DNA of 64,000 bases from Thermoplasmata archaeon (GCA_036395115.1 DASWDU010000044.1:27441-91440); one strand, 5' to 3'; counted from the stretch's first letter, positions 33,322 to 42,768 are shown. Translations and numbers: made by a program. Notes: generated by a model from the sequence alone, not told the origin.

Positions 33322-34419
33322 CTAGCTTCCGGCTGTCAGCGTCCCGTTTCGGACCACGGGTCGACCCTCGATCGTGACCGTCGCTCCCGTGAGGCTCGCA
33401 CCGAAGTAGAAGTCCGTCTTGTTCTTCCCGCCCGGGACTTCGTCGTTCGCGCCGACGGCGACGTAGACGTTCCCCGCAACGATCGCATCCTGGAGGAATC
33501 CGGACCGTGCCTTCGGATTCAGCCCGATATCGATGTACCCGAGGAGGTCCTTCGGTCCTTTCGCCTCGTCCCAATCCGACCGGATGAAATCTTCGTTCTC
33601 GGACGCGGAGAACTTCGTCAGCCGGCCGCCGTCGAACGCGATCCGCACGTCTCGGATCCACTGGCCGAGCCACGCGATCGGCCGGTCGAACACGATCGTC
33701 CCCTCGCCCGACTTCTCGTCCGGCACGACGAACGCCTCGCCCGCCGGGAGGTTTGCCATGTTCTCGCCCTCATCGAGGTCCTCTTTCGTGATGATCCCGT
33801 CCTCGATCCCCGCCGGGCGGCCGACGAGGTCGCACGAGAACCGGGTCCCATTCGGATGGGTGATTTCGAGACGGCCCCGGCCCGCGAGGGCGCGTTTGAC
33901 CTTCCGCCCCTCCCGGACGATTTCCCGCCCGTCCACGGAACTCGCCTCGAGCACCATCGACCGCCACGCGGGCAGGTCGAACCCGTACGCCCGCGCACGC
34001 GCCTCCGTGACGTAGCCGAGTCCGATCCGCGCGCCCCGAAGCCGGTTCCGCTTCGCGCGACGATACCACTCGTCGTTGTACGCCGTCGCGGCGCTGTACT
34101 TCTTGCCGGCCTCGCGGACCTTCGTGATGTCGGCGGGGCCCGGGATGAAGGCGTAGCCGTCCGCCTCCCCCACGGCCTTCCACTCGTGGCTCCCCACCTG
34201 TCCGAGTTTCGATTCCGGGAGCGTCTTGATGGACCGCCAATACGCGTCCTCATCCTCGAAGAGGAGCATCGGGCGGGCGCCGGCCGCACGCACCTGGTAG
34301 ACGATCTCCGCCGCGATCGGGAGACCGTGGTTCCACGTCTCCACGATCACGTTCTCGTTCGGCTTGATCTGCAACGTCCGCCGGATGACGTTCTTCGCGA
34401 GGGCTTCGTACTCGGACAT
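33322..34419 (-). CDS. M29-family aminopeptidase
   Basis: Metallo-aminopeptidase of the thermophilic M29 (AmpS/AmpT/PepS) family. ATG 34419 (MSEYEALAKNVIRRTLQIKPNENVIVE) follows an AGGAGAG site. The family's metal region is visible as MANLPAGEAFVVPDE, with the Glu of 'P.GE' and the later DIGLNPKARSG and GASLTGATVTIEG. Length 365, near normal. It fits the peptide-using lifestyle suggested by the ABC importer. An AT-rich element (CGAATAAATACATG, 34454-34467) lies about 35 bp upstream. Confidence 0.83.
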   Translation of the reverse strand: MSEYEALAKNVIRRTLQIKPNENVIVETWNHGLPIAAEIVYQVRAAGARPMLLFEDEDAYWRSIKTLPESKLGQVGSHEWKAVGEADGYAFIPGPADITKVREAGKKYSAATAYNDEWYRRAKRNRLRGARIGLGYVTEARARAYGFDLPAWRSMVLEASSVDGREIVREGRKVKRALAGRGRLEITHPNGTRFSCDLVGRPAGIEDGIITKEDLDEGENMANLPAGEAFVVPDEKSGEGTIVFDRPIAWLGQWIRDVRIAFDGGRLTKFSASENEDFIRSDWDEAKGPKDLLGYIDIGLNPKARSGFLQDAIVAGNVYVAVGANDEVPGGKNKTDFYFGASLTGATVTIEGRPVVRNGTLTAGS

Positions 34420-34522
34420 GGATGGCTCTCCTGGGCCGGTCGAAGTCCCACCGCGAATAAATACATGCGCCCATCGGCGGGGGAAGGACCTTACCGTTCC
34501 CGGCCATTCGCCACCGACCGCA

Positions 34523-36556
34523 ATGGATGGGTCCTTTTCGCCGGCGGAGCGGCGCACCCTCCGTCTCGTCGCGGACGCCCTCGTGCCCTCGTTGGACGTC
34601 CCCCCGGATCCCGACGGCTTCTACCGGCGGAGCGCGAGCGACCTTGGCGTCGACAGCGACGTCGCTCAGATTATCGAGTCGTACGTCACCCCGGACCAGC
34701 GCCACGACTTCCGCCGGTTCCTCCGGACGCTCGAGAATCCCGCCCTTAACGCCCTCTTGACCGGCACTCCCAGGAGCTTCTCCTCGATGTCCCCGGAGGA
34801 CCGCGAGCGGTACCTGCTCGGCTGGGCGCGGAGCCGACTCCCGGTAAAACGGCGGGGCTTCCACGCGGTGAAGCGCCTCGTCCTCTTCCTGACGTACGGC
34901 AAGGCCCTCGCCGACGGCGGGAATCCGAACTGGCCCTCGGTCGGATATGCCGCGCCGGATTCAGGGGGACGCTCGCACCCGGCCCAGCCGAGGGACGCCC
35001 GGATCGAACCGCTGCGGCCCACGGCCGAGCTCTCGCTCGACGCCGACGTCTGCGTCGTCGGGAGCGGCGCCGGCGGATCCGTGATCGCGGCAAAGCTCGC
35101 GGCCGCCGGCCATCGCGTCGTGGTTCTCGAGGCGGGGGCCTATCGCACGGCGGACGACTTCTCGCAGCGGGAGGCGGACACGTTCGATACGATGCTCCAG
35201 GGCCATGGCGTGCTGACGACGCGCGACCTAGCGTTCGGCGTCCTCGCGGGGCAGACGGCGGGCGTGAGCGCGACGGTCAACTGGATGACGTGCCTGCGGC
35301 CGCCGATGTGGGCCCGGCAGGAGTGGGAACGGGATCACGGCATGGCGGGCGTGGCCTCGGCCGCGTTCGACGCGCTCCTCGACGAGGTGTGGGAGCGGCT
35401 GCACGTGAACACGGAGGAGAGCATCGTGAATCCGTCGAACGACGCGTTGCGCCGCGGTTGCGAGGCGCTCGGCTACCGCCTCGGCGCGGACTACGACGTG
35501 ATCCCTCGGAACGCGCGCGGCTGCGACAACCGGTGCGACTACTGTTTCTTCGGATGCATCTACAACGCGAAGCAGTCGCCGATCCTGACGTATCTCCCGG
35601 ACGCCCATCGAGCGGGCGCGCGATTCCTCTTCGACACGAGGGCGGACACGATCGTGGTCCGTGACGGAGCGGCACGCGGCGTCGAGGCCACGTACCGAGG
35701 CGGCGGACGCGACGTGCCGGTCCACGTCCGGGCGGGAACCGTCGTGGCGGCCGGCAGCGCGGTGCAGACGCCCGCGCTCCTGTTGAGATCCGGCATCCGC
35801 TTTCCCGGCGTCGGCCGGGGACTGCGGCAGGATCCGACGACGGCCGTCTTCGCGGAATTCCCGCATCTGATCCGGATGTGGGCCGGTCCGATGCAGACGA
35901 TCGTCGTCCATCGGTTCCAGGCCGCGGACGAGGGCCACCACGGTCCCTGGCTCGAGAGCGCACCGGCCCACCCGGGCCTCTCGGCGCTCGCGATGCCGTG
36001 GTCCGGCGGGCGCGCCCACAAGGAGGCGATGGCCCGCCTCGCCCACGCCGGCTCGACGATCGTCCTTGTGCGGGACGTCGCGGAGGGCCGCGTGCGGATC
36101 GACGCGCGCGGCGAGCCGATCCTCGAATACCGTCTCACGTCGCGGGACCGCCGCAACCTCGTCCGCGGATTGCAGGAGGCCGCCCGGATCCAACGCGCGG
36201 CGGGCGCGGTGCGGATCTCGTCGCTCCACCTCCGCGAGTGCACGGTCGGGGACGGACGCGCGCCGATCCGGGAGGCGGATCTCGACGCCTTCATCAACCG
36301 CATCGCCCGCCTCGGAGTCCGCGAGAACGGACTCGCCCTCTTCTCCGCTCACCCGATGGGCTCCGCGCGCGCGGGCTTGGATCCGAAAACCTCCGCCGCA
36401 CGACCGACGGGCGAGTGCCACGAGGTCCGGGACCTCTGGATCGGCGACGGCAGCCTCCTGCCGACCGCGCCGGGCGTGAATCCGATAATCTCGATCATGG
36501 CTCTCGCCGCCCGCACTGCGGGGTTCATCCATGGTCGGCAGTCCCGGGCCGCCTAG
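34523..36556 (+). CDS. GMC-family FAD oxidoreductase with N-terminal gluconate-dehydrogenase-subunit-3-like domain
   Basis: 677 residues. N-terminal residues 4-130 (SPAERRTLRLVADALVPSLD...) resemble the Gluconate_2-dh3 domain. The dinucleotide-binding site follows near 175: DVCVVGSGAGGSVIAAKLAA, then VVVLEAGA. A Cys cluster, GCDNRCDYCFFGC, lies near 335 as in long-chain alcohol oxidases. The C-terminal GMC block is present (LFSAHPMGSARAGLD, then DLWIGDGSLLPTAPGVNPIISIMALAAR), with the catalytic His in SAHPMG. There is no signal peptide. The substrate is probably an alcohol or polyol, not determinable here. Confidence 0.85.
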   Translation: MDGSFSPAERRTLRLVADALVPSLDVPPDPDGFYRRSASDLGVDSDVAQIIESYVTPDQRHDFRRFLRTLENPALNALLTGTPRSFSSMSPEDRERYLLGWARSRLPVKRRGFHAVKRLVLFLTYGKALADGGNPNWPSVGYAAPDSGGRSHPAQPRDARIEPLRPTAELSLDADVCVVGSGAGGSVIAAKLAAAGHRVVVLEAGAYRTADDFSQREADTFDTMLQGHGVLTTRDLAFGVLAGQTAGVSATVNWMTCLRPPMWARQEWERDHGMAGVASAAFDALLDEVWERLHVNTEESIVNPSNDALRRGCEALGYRLGADYDVIPRNARGCDNRCDYCFFGCIYNAKQSPILTYLPDAHRAGARFLFDTRADTIVVRDGAARGVEATYRGGGRDVPVHVRAGTVVAAGSAVQTPALLLRSGIRFPGVGRGLRQDPTTAVFAEFPHLIRMWAGPMQTIVVHRFQAADEGHHGPWLESAPAHPGLSALAMPWSGGRAHKEAMARLAHAGSTIVLVRDVAEGRVRIDARGEPILEYRLTSRDRRNLVRGLQEAARIQRAAGAVRISSLHLRECTVGDGRAPIREADLDAFINRIARLGVRENGLALFSAHPMGSARAGLDPKTSAARPTGECHEVRDLWIGDGSLLPTAPGVNPIISIMALAARTAGFIHGRQSRAA

Positions 36557-37515
36557 GAGCGTTTCATCTCCGCCACATCGGCGGACGGGATGAGTTCCTC
36601 TTCCAAGCTATCCACTTGGAGCGTCGCGTGCGTGATTCCGAATCGCTCCCGGAGCCGAGCTTGGACCGCGTCGACAATGCGGGCCGCCTCGTGGACCGTC
36701 GTGTCGCCCGGTACGGACAGGTGGCCGGTGAGGAGGTACAGCCCCGACGTGGCCGTCCAGACGTGGAGGTCGTGGACGCCGCGCACCCCAGGCACCGTGC
36801 GGATCGCGTCGGCGACATCTCGCGACTCGAAGGCCGTGGGAGACGCCTCCAGCATGATGCGCACGGAATCCCGGAGGAGCCGCCCCGCGCTCAGGACGAT
36901 CAGGACGACGATGAACAGGGCAACGACGACGTCGAGGACGGTTCCGCCGGTCACCGCGATGAGGACAGCGCCCGCCACGACCCCGGCGGAGCCGAGCGCG
37001 TCGCCGTAGGCGTGGAGGAACGCGCCGCGGATGTTGATGTTCCGACGAGCCCACGAGCGTAACAGCGAAACCATCGTGAGGTTCGCGGCGAGGCCGATGG
37101 CGCCCACCGCGAGCATCGTCCCTCCGGCAACCGCTTGGGGTCGGAGGAGTCGCTCGTACGCTTGGAGGACGAGGAACGAGCCGATCCCCGCGAGCAGGAC
37201 CGCGTTCACGAGGGCCGCGAGCACCTCGATGCGGTGGTAGCCGAACGACATTTGCGGCGTGTGCGGGCGCTCGGCCAGGCGCAGCGCCGCGAGGCTCAGC
37301 GCGAGAGCCACGGCGTCCGTGCCGACGTGGCCGGCGTCACTCAGGAGCGCGAGGGAGCCGCTCCACCAGCTGCCGAACGCCTCGAGGACGGCCGCCCCCG
37401 CGGCGATCCCAAGGGCCGCGACGAGCCGGCGCCCGAGTCCCAAGCGCGGGCCGTGGGCCTCCATCCCGATCCCGTCGGGACCGGCGGCGAGAGACATGAA
37501 CCTTGGCCGGCTCAT
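36553..37515 (-). CDS. Cation diffusion facilitator (CDF) metal transporter
   Basis: Zn/Cd/Co-type efflux transporter. ATG 37515 overlaps the VOC-gene stop as ATGA. The metal site is formed by LLSDAGHVGTDAVAL (helix 2, H-x3-D) and AFLHAYGDALGSAG (helix 5, H-x3-D), the zinc-type pattern. Six helices lie in the first 210 residues, followed by a cytosolic ferredoxin-like domain (VRGVHDLHVWTATSG, then ITHATLQVDS). Length 320. It overlaps the convergent GMC gene by 4 bp. Confidence 0.9.
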   Translation of the reverse strand: MSRPRFMSLAAGPDGIGMEAHGPRLGLGRRLVAALGIAAGAAVLEAFGSWWSGSLALLSDAGHVGTDAVALALSLAALRLAERPHTPQMSFGYHRIEVLAALVNAVLLAGIGSFLVLQAYERLLRPQAVAGGTMLAVGAIGLAANLTMVSLLRSWARRNINIRGAFLHAYGDALGSAGVVAGAVLIAVTGGTVLDVVVALFIVVLIVLSAGRLLRDSVRIMLEASPTAFESRDVADAIRTVPGVRGVHDLHVWTATSGLYLLTGHLSVPGDTTVHEAARIVDAVQARLRERFGITHATLQVDSLEEELIPSADVAEMKRS

Positions 37516-37853
37516 TCCTCGGTGATATAGAACTCGTTCCCATCCGGGTCCTTGAACATCGCGTACGTGCCCCAGTCCTCCTTCGTCGTCGGCGTCGTGA
37601 ACTCGACGCCGAGCTTGCGGAGGGACTCCTCTTCCTTCTTCACGTTCTTCGAGACGAAGGAGATCCCGGAGTTCCCCGGTTCCAGCGGATACAACCCCTC
37701 GCACAGGTGGAACGCGAGGTTCTCGTTCTTCGGTGCGACGGTGATCCAGTGGCCTTGGTGGTCCCGGATCTCGAAGCCGAGCTTCTCCGCGTACCACTTC
37801 GCCGATTTCTTCGCGTCGGATACGACGAGGGCGATGGTCGTGAGGCGCATCAT
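37512..37853 (-). CDS. VOC-superfamily (glyoxalase/bleomycin-resistance-like) protein
   Basis: A single VOC module: RLTTIALVVSDAKKSAKWYAEKLGFEI, then WGTYAMFKDPDGNEFYITEE, with the usual paired beta-alpha-beta3 units. The tandem ATG at 37853/37850 lies 26-34 bp from TACTTTATG, so leaderless; I take 37853. 113 residues. It leads an operon with the CDF transporter, but the link is not obvious. The ligand is unknown. Confidence 0.82.
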   Translation of the reverse strand: MMRLTTIALVVSDAKKSAKWYAEKLGFEIRDHQGHWITVAPKNENLAFHLCEGLYPLEPGNSGISFVSKNVKKEEESLRKLGVEFTTPTTKEDWGTYAMFKDPDGNEFYITEE

Positions 37854-37943
37854 GGGCCACCGGATTCGGTCGGCCCCCATAAAGTACGCGGGCTCGCGGG
37901 GGGCGGAAAACTCATCGTCTCGCGCCCGAATGGGTTTGGTCCG

Positions 37944-38652
37944 ATGACTCCCTCCCCGCGATTTGAGCGCGCGAAGAAGCTGACCGCCGAGCTACGGCGG
38001 CGCGAGGGACGCAACTTGTTGGCCGTCGGCTTGTACGGATCCGTGGCTCGCGGGGAGGACCGGGCGCACTCCGACATCGACCTCGTTCTCCTTGTCCGGT
38101 CAAAAAGGACCCGGTTGCGGATGAGCGTGCGAAACGGCGTTCTCGTATCCCTCCTGCAGTTGACGGAGGACGAAGCGGCCGATGAGGTTCGAGGCTACGC
38201 CTGGAACCTCCCGGGGTCCTGAGCGGCTGGCGGTCCGTGCAGCCGTTGCACGATCCCGCCAAGTTGCTTCGACGCCTCCGGGACCGCGCACGGCGGCCGA
38301 GTGCATTCCAATTCCGCGAGGCGGCGCGCCGCGGCTTCCTCGGTACCTATGAGGACTACGGAAAACTGCGCAACGCCCTCGAGGCGGGAGACGCCGAGGA
38401 GGCCCGAGAGACGGCGATCTGGTTTACGGCAGGGGCCGCGATGATTCTCCTCTGCTGGACAGGCATGTTGTCTCAACGGGACGTCGAGTCTTCGCGGAAC
38501 TCCCGAATCAGAGTGCCTGCGGAAAGGCAATTCGCGATCTCCGGTACCGAGAGCTATCAATGGACGAGACGACGCGCCTCGCACGGTTCGTTTGGACGTC
38601 GCTGCTCAAACGTGCGCGCGCGCAACACATGGCGCTGGTCGAGATGCCATAG
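37944..38652 (+). pseudogene. MNT-type nucleotidyltransferase gene broken by two frameshifts
   Basis: The start frame (ATG 37944) encodes the MNT-type core VGLYGSVARGEDRAHSDIDLVLLV, with GS and DxD motifs, then stops at 38222 just after NLPGS. The next frame continues smoothly as LPGVLSGWRSVQPLHDP up to about 38470, and a third frame then reads VFAELPNQSACGKAIRDLRYR to the stop at 38650-38652. Together the pieces make a normal protein of about 235 residues. The first shift is at the GGGG run near 38213. Either the gene is decaying or the assembly has two indels. Confidence 0.78.
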
Positions 38653-38750
38653 CGGAATGAAACGGGCAGTCCTGCAGAAGCCTTTAGCCTCTCCGGTCCA
38701 TTCCCGGGTCGGAGAGAGGGTCCGACATCGGCCTCGTCGCGGTCGCCGCA

Positions 38751-39221
38751 ATGCAACTGGGCCTGGAGTCGGCCGGCGCCTTCGGGTATCTCTTCGCCGT
38801 CTTCCTCTATTCGATCGCCGCGACCGTCATCTTGCCGATCCCGGTCGAGCTGCTCCTGCCCTTGTACCCGGGGATCGATACCGCGGTCAAGGCGGTCGCG
38901 CTCGGCCTCGGGAAGGCGGTCGGCGCGATCGTCGTCTTCTTCGTCGGGTACAAGGTGAACCCGTACATCGAGCGGTGGATGGGGCGCCACGCCCTCGCGG
39001 GACGGGTCCTGAAGTTTATGGAAGCCTTCGTCCGACGGACCGGCTGGATCGGCCTGACGATCCTCCTCGCGATCCCCTTCATGTCGGACACGGCCGTGAA
39101 TTACTTCTACTCGCTGCTGAACGCGGAAGGCCACGCGGTCGGCCGGGTCCCGTTCGTCCTCGCGAACCTGATCGGGGGGATCGTGCGGGCGTACCTGTTC
39201 CTCTGGCTCTTCCAACGATGA
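38751..39221 (+). CDS. VTT/DedA-like small membrane protein
   Basis: 156 residues with about four helices. The pattern ILPIPVELLLPLYPG, then ALGLGKAVGAIVVFFVGYKV, and later FVRRTGWIGLTILLAIPF resembles the SNARE-associated (VTT/DedA) family. That includes the polar loop between the re-entrant helices. It could instead be a 'small multidrug export' type protein. No signal peptide. The start at ATG 38751 is the first in frame; the upstream sequence belongs to the pseudogene region. Confidence 0.7.
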   Translation: MQLGLESAGAFGYLFAVFLYSIAATVILPIPVELLLPLYPGIDTAVKAVALGLGKAVGAIVVFFVGYKVNPYIERWMGRHALAGRVLKFMEAFVRRTGWIGLTILLAIPFMSDTAVNYFYSLLNAEGHAVGRVPFVLANLIGGIVRAYLFLWLFQR

Positions 39222-39232
39222 GGAGAGGTCGC

Positions 39233-39646
39233 TCACTTCGGCGCGATGCCGCGCTTCGAGGCGCGCGCGAACGCCTCGAGGAAGCCTTGCGTGAGGTCGC
39301 TCGCGGTGATGATGCCCTCCACGTTGTCGAGGCGCGTCACGACGACCCAGCGGGTCTTCTTCTCGAGCATGACGCGGGCGGCGGCCCGGAGCGTCGTGAG
39401 AGGGCTCACGGTCGTCACGGGGGACCTCATGATCTCGCTAACGAGGACCTTCGAGGGGTTCTTGCCTTTCGCAGTGACCTCCCACAGGATTTCGCGGTCC
39501 GTGACGAGGCCGATCGGCCGGCCGTGCTTGACGACGACGAGCCCGCCGATCTTCTTCGCCGCCATGCGCTTCGCGGCATCGAGGATCGTGCGCTCCGGGT
39601 CGATCACGATCACATCGCGCGTCATGACGTCCCGGACGAAGACCAT
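39233..39646 (-). CDS. Tandem CBS-domain protein
   Basis: 137 residues made only of two CBS motifs: MVFVRDVMTRDVIVIDPERT... GGLVVVKHGRPIGLVTDREIL, and VLVSEIMRSPVTTVSPLTT... WVVVTRLDNVEGIITASDL. Such stand-alone pairs bind adenine nucleotides or SAM and act as energy or ligand sensors. It is convergent with the membrane-protein gene and lies 61 bp beyond the topA stop on the same strand. Confidence 0.9.
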   Translation of the reverse strand: MVFVRDVMTRDVIVIDPERTILDAAKRMAAKKIGGLVVVKHGRPIGLVTDREILWEVTAKGKNPSKVLVSEIMRSPVTTVSPLTTLRAAARVMLEKKTRWVVVTRLDNVEGIITASDLTQGFLEAFARASKRGIAPK

Positions 39647-39707
39647 CGCTCGCCGCCGGGAGGATGTCCCGTCCGCGCATGAACGCTTTGGGCCGTCGGA
39701 CCGTCGA

Positions 39708-41675
39708 CTACGCCGTCGTCGATTGGGATTCCGGCGCGTCCGCGCCGGTCGCCGTTTCCTTCCACGGAGAGCGCTGTCCCAACGAATTCAAGCGTTGGCG
39801 GTTCCGACACGCTGGGAATCGGGTGCACCCGAGGAACGACCATCCGTTCCGGGCCCGACGGCGGACGAGCCGGCCTTCCCCGCAGGCGTCGCAGGCCCCG
39901 TAATCGCTCTCCAGGAAGGTCGCGTCGCGCACCCAACGGCCCAGGGAGGCCCGGTGGGCTCGGAGTTCCGCGAGGACGGCGTGCAGGTCCTCGCGTGATT
40001 TCCTGACGACGTCCGCGAGAGTCGCGCGGCCCTCCGCGATCGCGGTCATGCGGTCCTCGAGATCGCGCGTCATCTCCGGTGCCGTGACGTCGGGACCGTA
40101 GATCGCGAGGGCGTCGACGAGGGCCCGTCCCGCCGCGGTCATCCGGATCGAACGGCCGCTGACATACTGCCGGCGGTACAGGAGATCGAGAATCTCGTGC
40201 CGCGTCGACTTCGTGCCCAGCCCGAGGCGCTGCATCGTGAGGAGGAGGGTCCCGGAGGTGTGCAATGGCGGCGGCTTCGTCCGGTCCTCGACGATCCGCA
40301 GCTCGCAGACCGGCAGGCCTTCGCCCTCGCGGACGGCCGGCAGGTCCCCCGGCGGATGTTCGTCCGGGACGATCTCGCGCCAACCCGGCTCGACGATCCT
40401 GCGACCGGTGGCGAGGAACTCCGTGTCCCCCAGTCGAAGGTGGACTTCCGTGATCGTGGAGACGCTCGGGGGCGAGAACGTCGCGAGGAATCGCCGGGTG
40501 ATGAGGTCGAACACCTCGGATCGGAGTCCGGTGCGACGCTTCGCCGGCTGCGCGGCCGTCGGATGGATCGGCGGGTGGTCGGTCGTGCGGACTGGGCCGC
40601 GCGTTGCCTCGAGATGCGGACCTGCCAGGAGGCGGTCCACGAAGCCGCGGTACGGAGACTCGCGCAGGCGCTTGAGGATCTCGCGGACGGGGAGGGAGGG
40701 CGGGTAGACGGTGTTGTCCGTCCGGGGATAGCTGATCTCCCCGCGGACATAGAGTTCCTGCGCCGCGACCATCGCCCGCGAGGGACCGATCCCGACGCGG
40801 GAGGCCTCCGCCAGGAACGAGGTCGTGTTGAACGGCGCCGGGGGTGGCTCCCGATGATCGCGCCGCTCGATTCGGCCGACGACCGCGGCGTCGCCGAGGC
40901 TCGCGAGCGCCACGAGCGCCCGTGCGCCGCCTTCGTCCCAGAAGGGCCCGCTCACGGCCGACGCCTCGAACGGCGGCTCTCCCGTGACCAGGAGGACGTT
41001 CCAGAACGGGCGGGGGACGAAAGCCTCCCGGTCCCGCTCCCGGTCTCCGACGAGCCGCAAGGTCGGCGTCTGCACGCGTCCCGCCGACAACACCTGCCGT
41101 CCGGAGCCGCACTCGAGGGTGAGGAAGCGCGTCAGGACCGCGCCCCACGCGAGGTCGATTCGTTGCCGGGCGGCCGCCGCTTCGGCGAGCGCCCAATCCG
41201 GTTCGGCCAGGTCCTGGAAGGCGAGGCGCACCTCGCCGGCGGTCATCGCGCTGAATCGGGCGCGGCGGGCGGTCAGGCCCGGCCGGATCGCCCTGAGGGT
41301 CTCGAGCGCCTCGATCCCGATCAACTCGCCTTCCCGGTCGTAGTCCGTCGCGATGACGACCTCGTCGGTCGTCTCGGCGAGGCGGCGGAGCGCATCGTGG
41401 AGAGCCGCAGGGGCCTCCCGCCGGACCGGCTCCGTGTCGATGAGCGATTCCGGATCGACGGCTCGCCAGTCCCGGTCCGCGTCCGGATAATCGATCTCGA
41501 CGACGTGGCCGCGGAGTGGGAACACGATCACGTCGGCATCGGCCGAGGAGAACGTGAAGTGGATGAAGCCGTCTGCCCGGACGGTCTCCGCCCTCCCTCC
41601 TGACAGGATGCGGGCCAATCGGCGGGCGGCGCTGTATTTCTCGGCGAGGATGAGCCGCCGCAACTCGGGGCGCAT
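39708..41675 (-). CDS. topA: DNA topoisomerase I (type IA)
   Basis: Relaxes negatively supercoiled DNA through a 5'-phosphotyrosine. The TOPRIM domain is at the N-terminus (LILAEKYSAARRLARIL, then VVIATDYDREGELIG with the acidic triad). LSAGRVQTPTLRLV marks domain II/III, and the active-site Tyr is in RGEISYPRTDNTVYP. The C-terminus has a single zinc finger (YGACDACGEGRLV... FLGCTRFPAC). No helicase domain, so it is not reverse gyrase. Length 655. TTAAATAT at 41691-41698 is 16-23 bp upstream of ATG 41675. Confidence 0.92.
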   Translation of the reverse strand: MRPELRRLILAEKYSAARRLARILSGGRAETVRADGFIHFTFSSADADVIVFPLRGHVVEIDYPDADRDWRAVDPESLIDTEPVRREAPAALHDALRRLAETTDEVVIATDYDREGELIGIEALETLRAIRPGLTARRARFSAMTAGEVRLAFQDLAEPDWALAEAAAARQRIDLAWGAVLTRFLTLECGSGRQVLSAGRVQTPTLRLVGDRERDREAFVPRPFWNVLLVTGEPPFEASAVSGPFWDEGGARALVALASLGDAAVVGRIERRDHREPPPAPFNTTSFLAEASRVGIGPSRAMVAAQELYVRGEISYPRTDNTVYPPSLPVREILKRLRESPYRGFVDRLLAGPHLEATRGPVRTTDHPPIHPTAAQPAKRRTGLRSEVFDLITRRFLATFSPPSVSTITEVHLRLGDTEFLATGRRIVEPGWREIVPDEHPPGDLPAVREGEGLPVCELRIVEDRTKPPPLHTSGTLLLTMQRLGLGTKSTRHEILDLLYRRQYVSGRSIRMTAAGRALVDALAIYGPDVTAPEMTRDLEDRMTAIAEGRATLADVVRKSREDLHAVLAELRAHRASLGRWVRDATFLESDYGACDACGEGRLVRRRARNGWSFLGCTRFPACRNRQRLNSLGQRSPWKETATGADAPESQSTTA

Positions 41676-41790
41676 TCGTCTCGCGATTACTTAAATATGT
41701 TGATGTCGGACATTGACTTTTCACGCGCGCGCGTGTGGAGGCCTGTTTTGGCGGCGTCGATCCGGCACGGACGAAGTCCGTCGATGGCCC

Positions 41791-42099
41791 TCAAACATCG
41801 ACCCAGACGAAGCCGTCCTCGACCTTTGTCGGGAACGTCTTCGTGTTTCGGACCCAGTCCGTGTCCGGGTTCGCTTCCCCGGTCCGGATGTTGTATCGGC
41901 CCTCGTGCCATGGGCAGACGAGTTCTTCGCCGTCGAGCGTGCCTTCTCCGAGCGGCCCGCCCATGTGCGTGCACACCCCATCCAAGGCGAAGAAGCTCCC
42001 GCCGCGATGGACGATCGCGATTGCGCGACCGCCGACGACGGCTCGGGCGACGCCGCCTTCGGGGACGTCGGCCGCCTTCACCGCTTTCGCGAACGGCAT
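41791..42099 (-). CDS. Rieske-type [2Fe-2S] ferredoxin
   Basis: 102 residues from ATG 42099, which lies 25-31 bp from ATTTATG (42124-42130), so leaderless; an in-frame start at 42126 overlaps that TATA box. The cluster motifs are canonical: CTHMGGPLG and CPWHEGRYN, giving Cys/His ligand pairs. The size and the 'FFALDGVC' lead-in resemble dioxygenase ferredoxins and NirD. The redox partner is unknown. It contrasts with the ligand-altered relative at 52593. Confidence 0.9.
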   Translation of the reverse strand: MPFAKAVKAADVPEGGVARAVVGGRAIAIVHRGGSFFALDGVCTHMGGPLGEGTLDGEELVCPWHEGRYNIRTGEANPDTDWVRNTKTFPTKVEDGFVWVDV

Positions 42100-42155
42100 C
42101 AACGCGGCTAGACCGCTAGGCAGCATAAATCTTCTACCGACTCATCGCCGGCGGA

Positions 42156-42497
42156 TCAGAATTCGAAGGGATGGAGCGGCGTTTCGGCCCGCAGCCGTGG
42201 GAGCGGATGGCGGCGCAACGCCAGCTGCAGGCGTTCGTCGACGAGGGCCGCGAGGCGGTCGTCTTCGAACGGCACGAAGGATCGGACTCCGAGCTCGCTC
42301 ACGATCGCGTCGGCTTCCCTCGGATAGCGGCTGACGAGGTTCGAGAGCGCGATCGAGTCCGCCATGCCGACGGCCCGACTCGAGAGGAGGCGCTCGAGCG
42401 CCAGGAGGTCTCGGGCGTACGATACCTCGGGCTCGTAGCGGCGCTGCTCGAGGGTGCGGCGCACGAAATCGGTGCGGGGGAAGGGACGGTCGTCCAT
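42156..42497 (-). CDS. Small unknown soluble protein
   Basis: 113 residues, no membrane segment or signal. Mostly helical and charged (RTLEQRRYEPEVSYARDLLALERLLSS), with strong GC3 codon character supporting a real gene. It has no Cys. ATG 42497 is the first start; a TATA-like GCTTTAGAG lies about 40 bp upstream. It follows the zinc-ribbon gene on the same strand. Function not recognised. Confidence 0.6.
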   Translation of the reverse strand: MDDRPFPRTDFVRRTLEQRRYEPEVSYARDLLALERLLSSRAVGMADSIALSNLVSRYPREADAIVSELGVRSFVPFEDDRLAALVDERLQLALRRHPLPRLRAETPLHPFEF

Positions 42498-42595
42498 GGG
42501 GTCCCACGGATGAGGCGGGGCGACGAGGTGCCAGCTCTAAAGCCTTTGCCGTAGATTATCACGTCGTTTGTCGAAAATCCCGGCAGGTGTCGATT

Positions 42596-42748
42596 TTAGG
42601 GGTCGGAGCAGTCCCGCGTGTACCCGCACCGGCGGCAGATGACCTTGCAGTGCCGCTCGAACGTCGGCCCGCCGCAGACGTCGCACGGGTCGGCGGCCGG
42701 GGCCTCGCCCATCTCCCGCATCGCGGAAGGGTTCGGGGCCGCGGGCAT
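42596..42748 (-). CDS. Small zinc-ribbon protein
   Basis: 50 residues from ATG 42748. The core is CDVCGGPTFERHCKVICRRC, then GYTRDCSDP: a CxxC pair, a middle Cys and a second CxxC, a zinc-ribbon pattern. An in-frame GTG at 42805 would lie inside the preceding small gene and is possible. It is downstream of the 52-residue basic gene and probably cotranscribed with it. Confidence 0.6.
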   Translation of the reverse strand: MPAAPNPSAMREMGEAPAADPCDVCGGPTFERHCKVICRRCGYTRDCSDP

Positions 42749-42768
42749 CTCGGGCGTCCACCGCCGCG

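Noticed and set aside
39622..41724. A 700-codon open frame overlapping topA in another frame
   Set aside because: Low-complexity Pro/Arg/Gly sequence; the topA frame has all type IA topoisomerase motifs.
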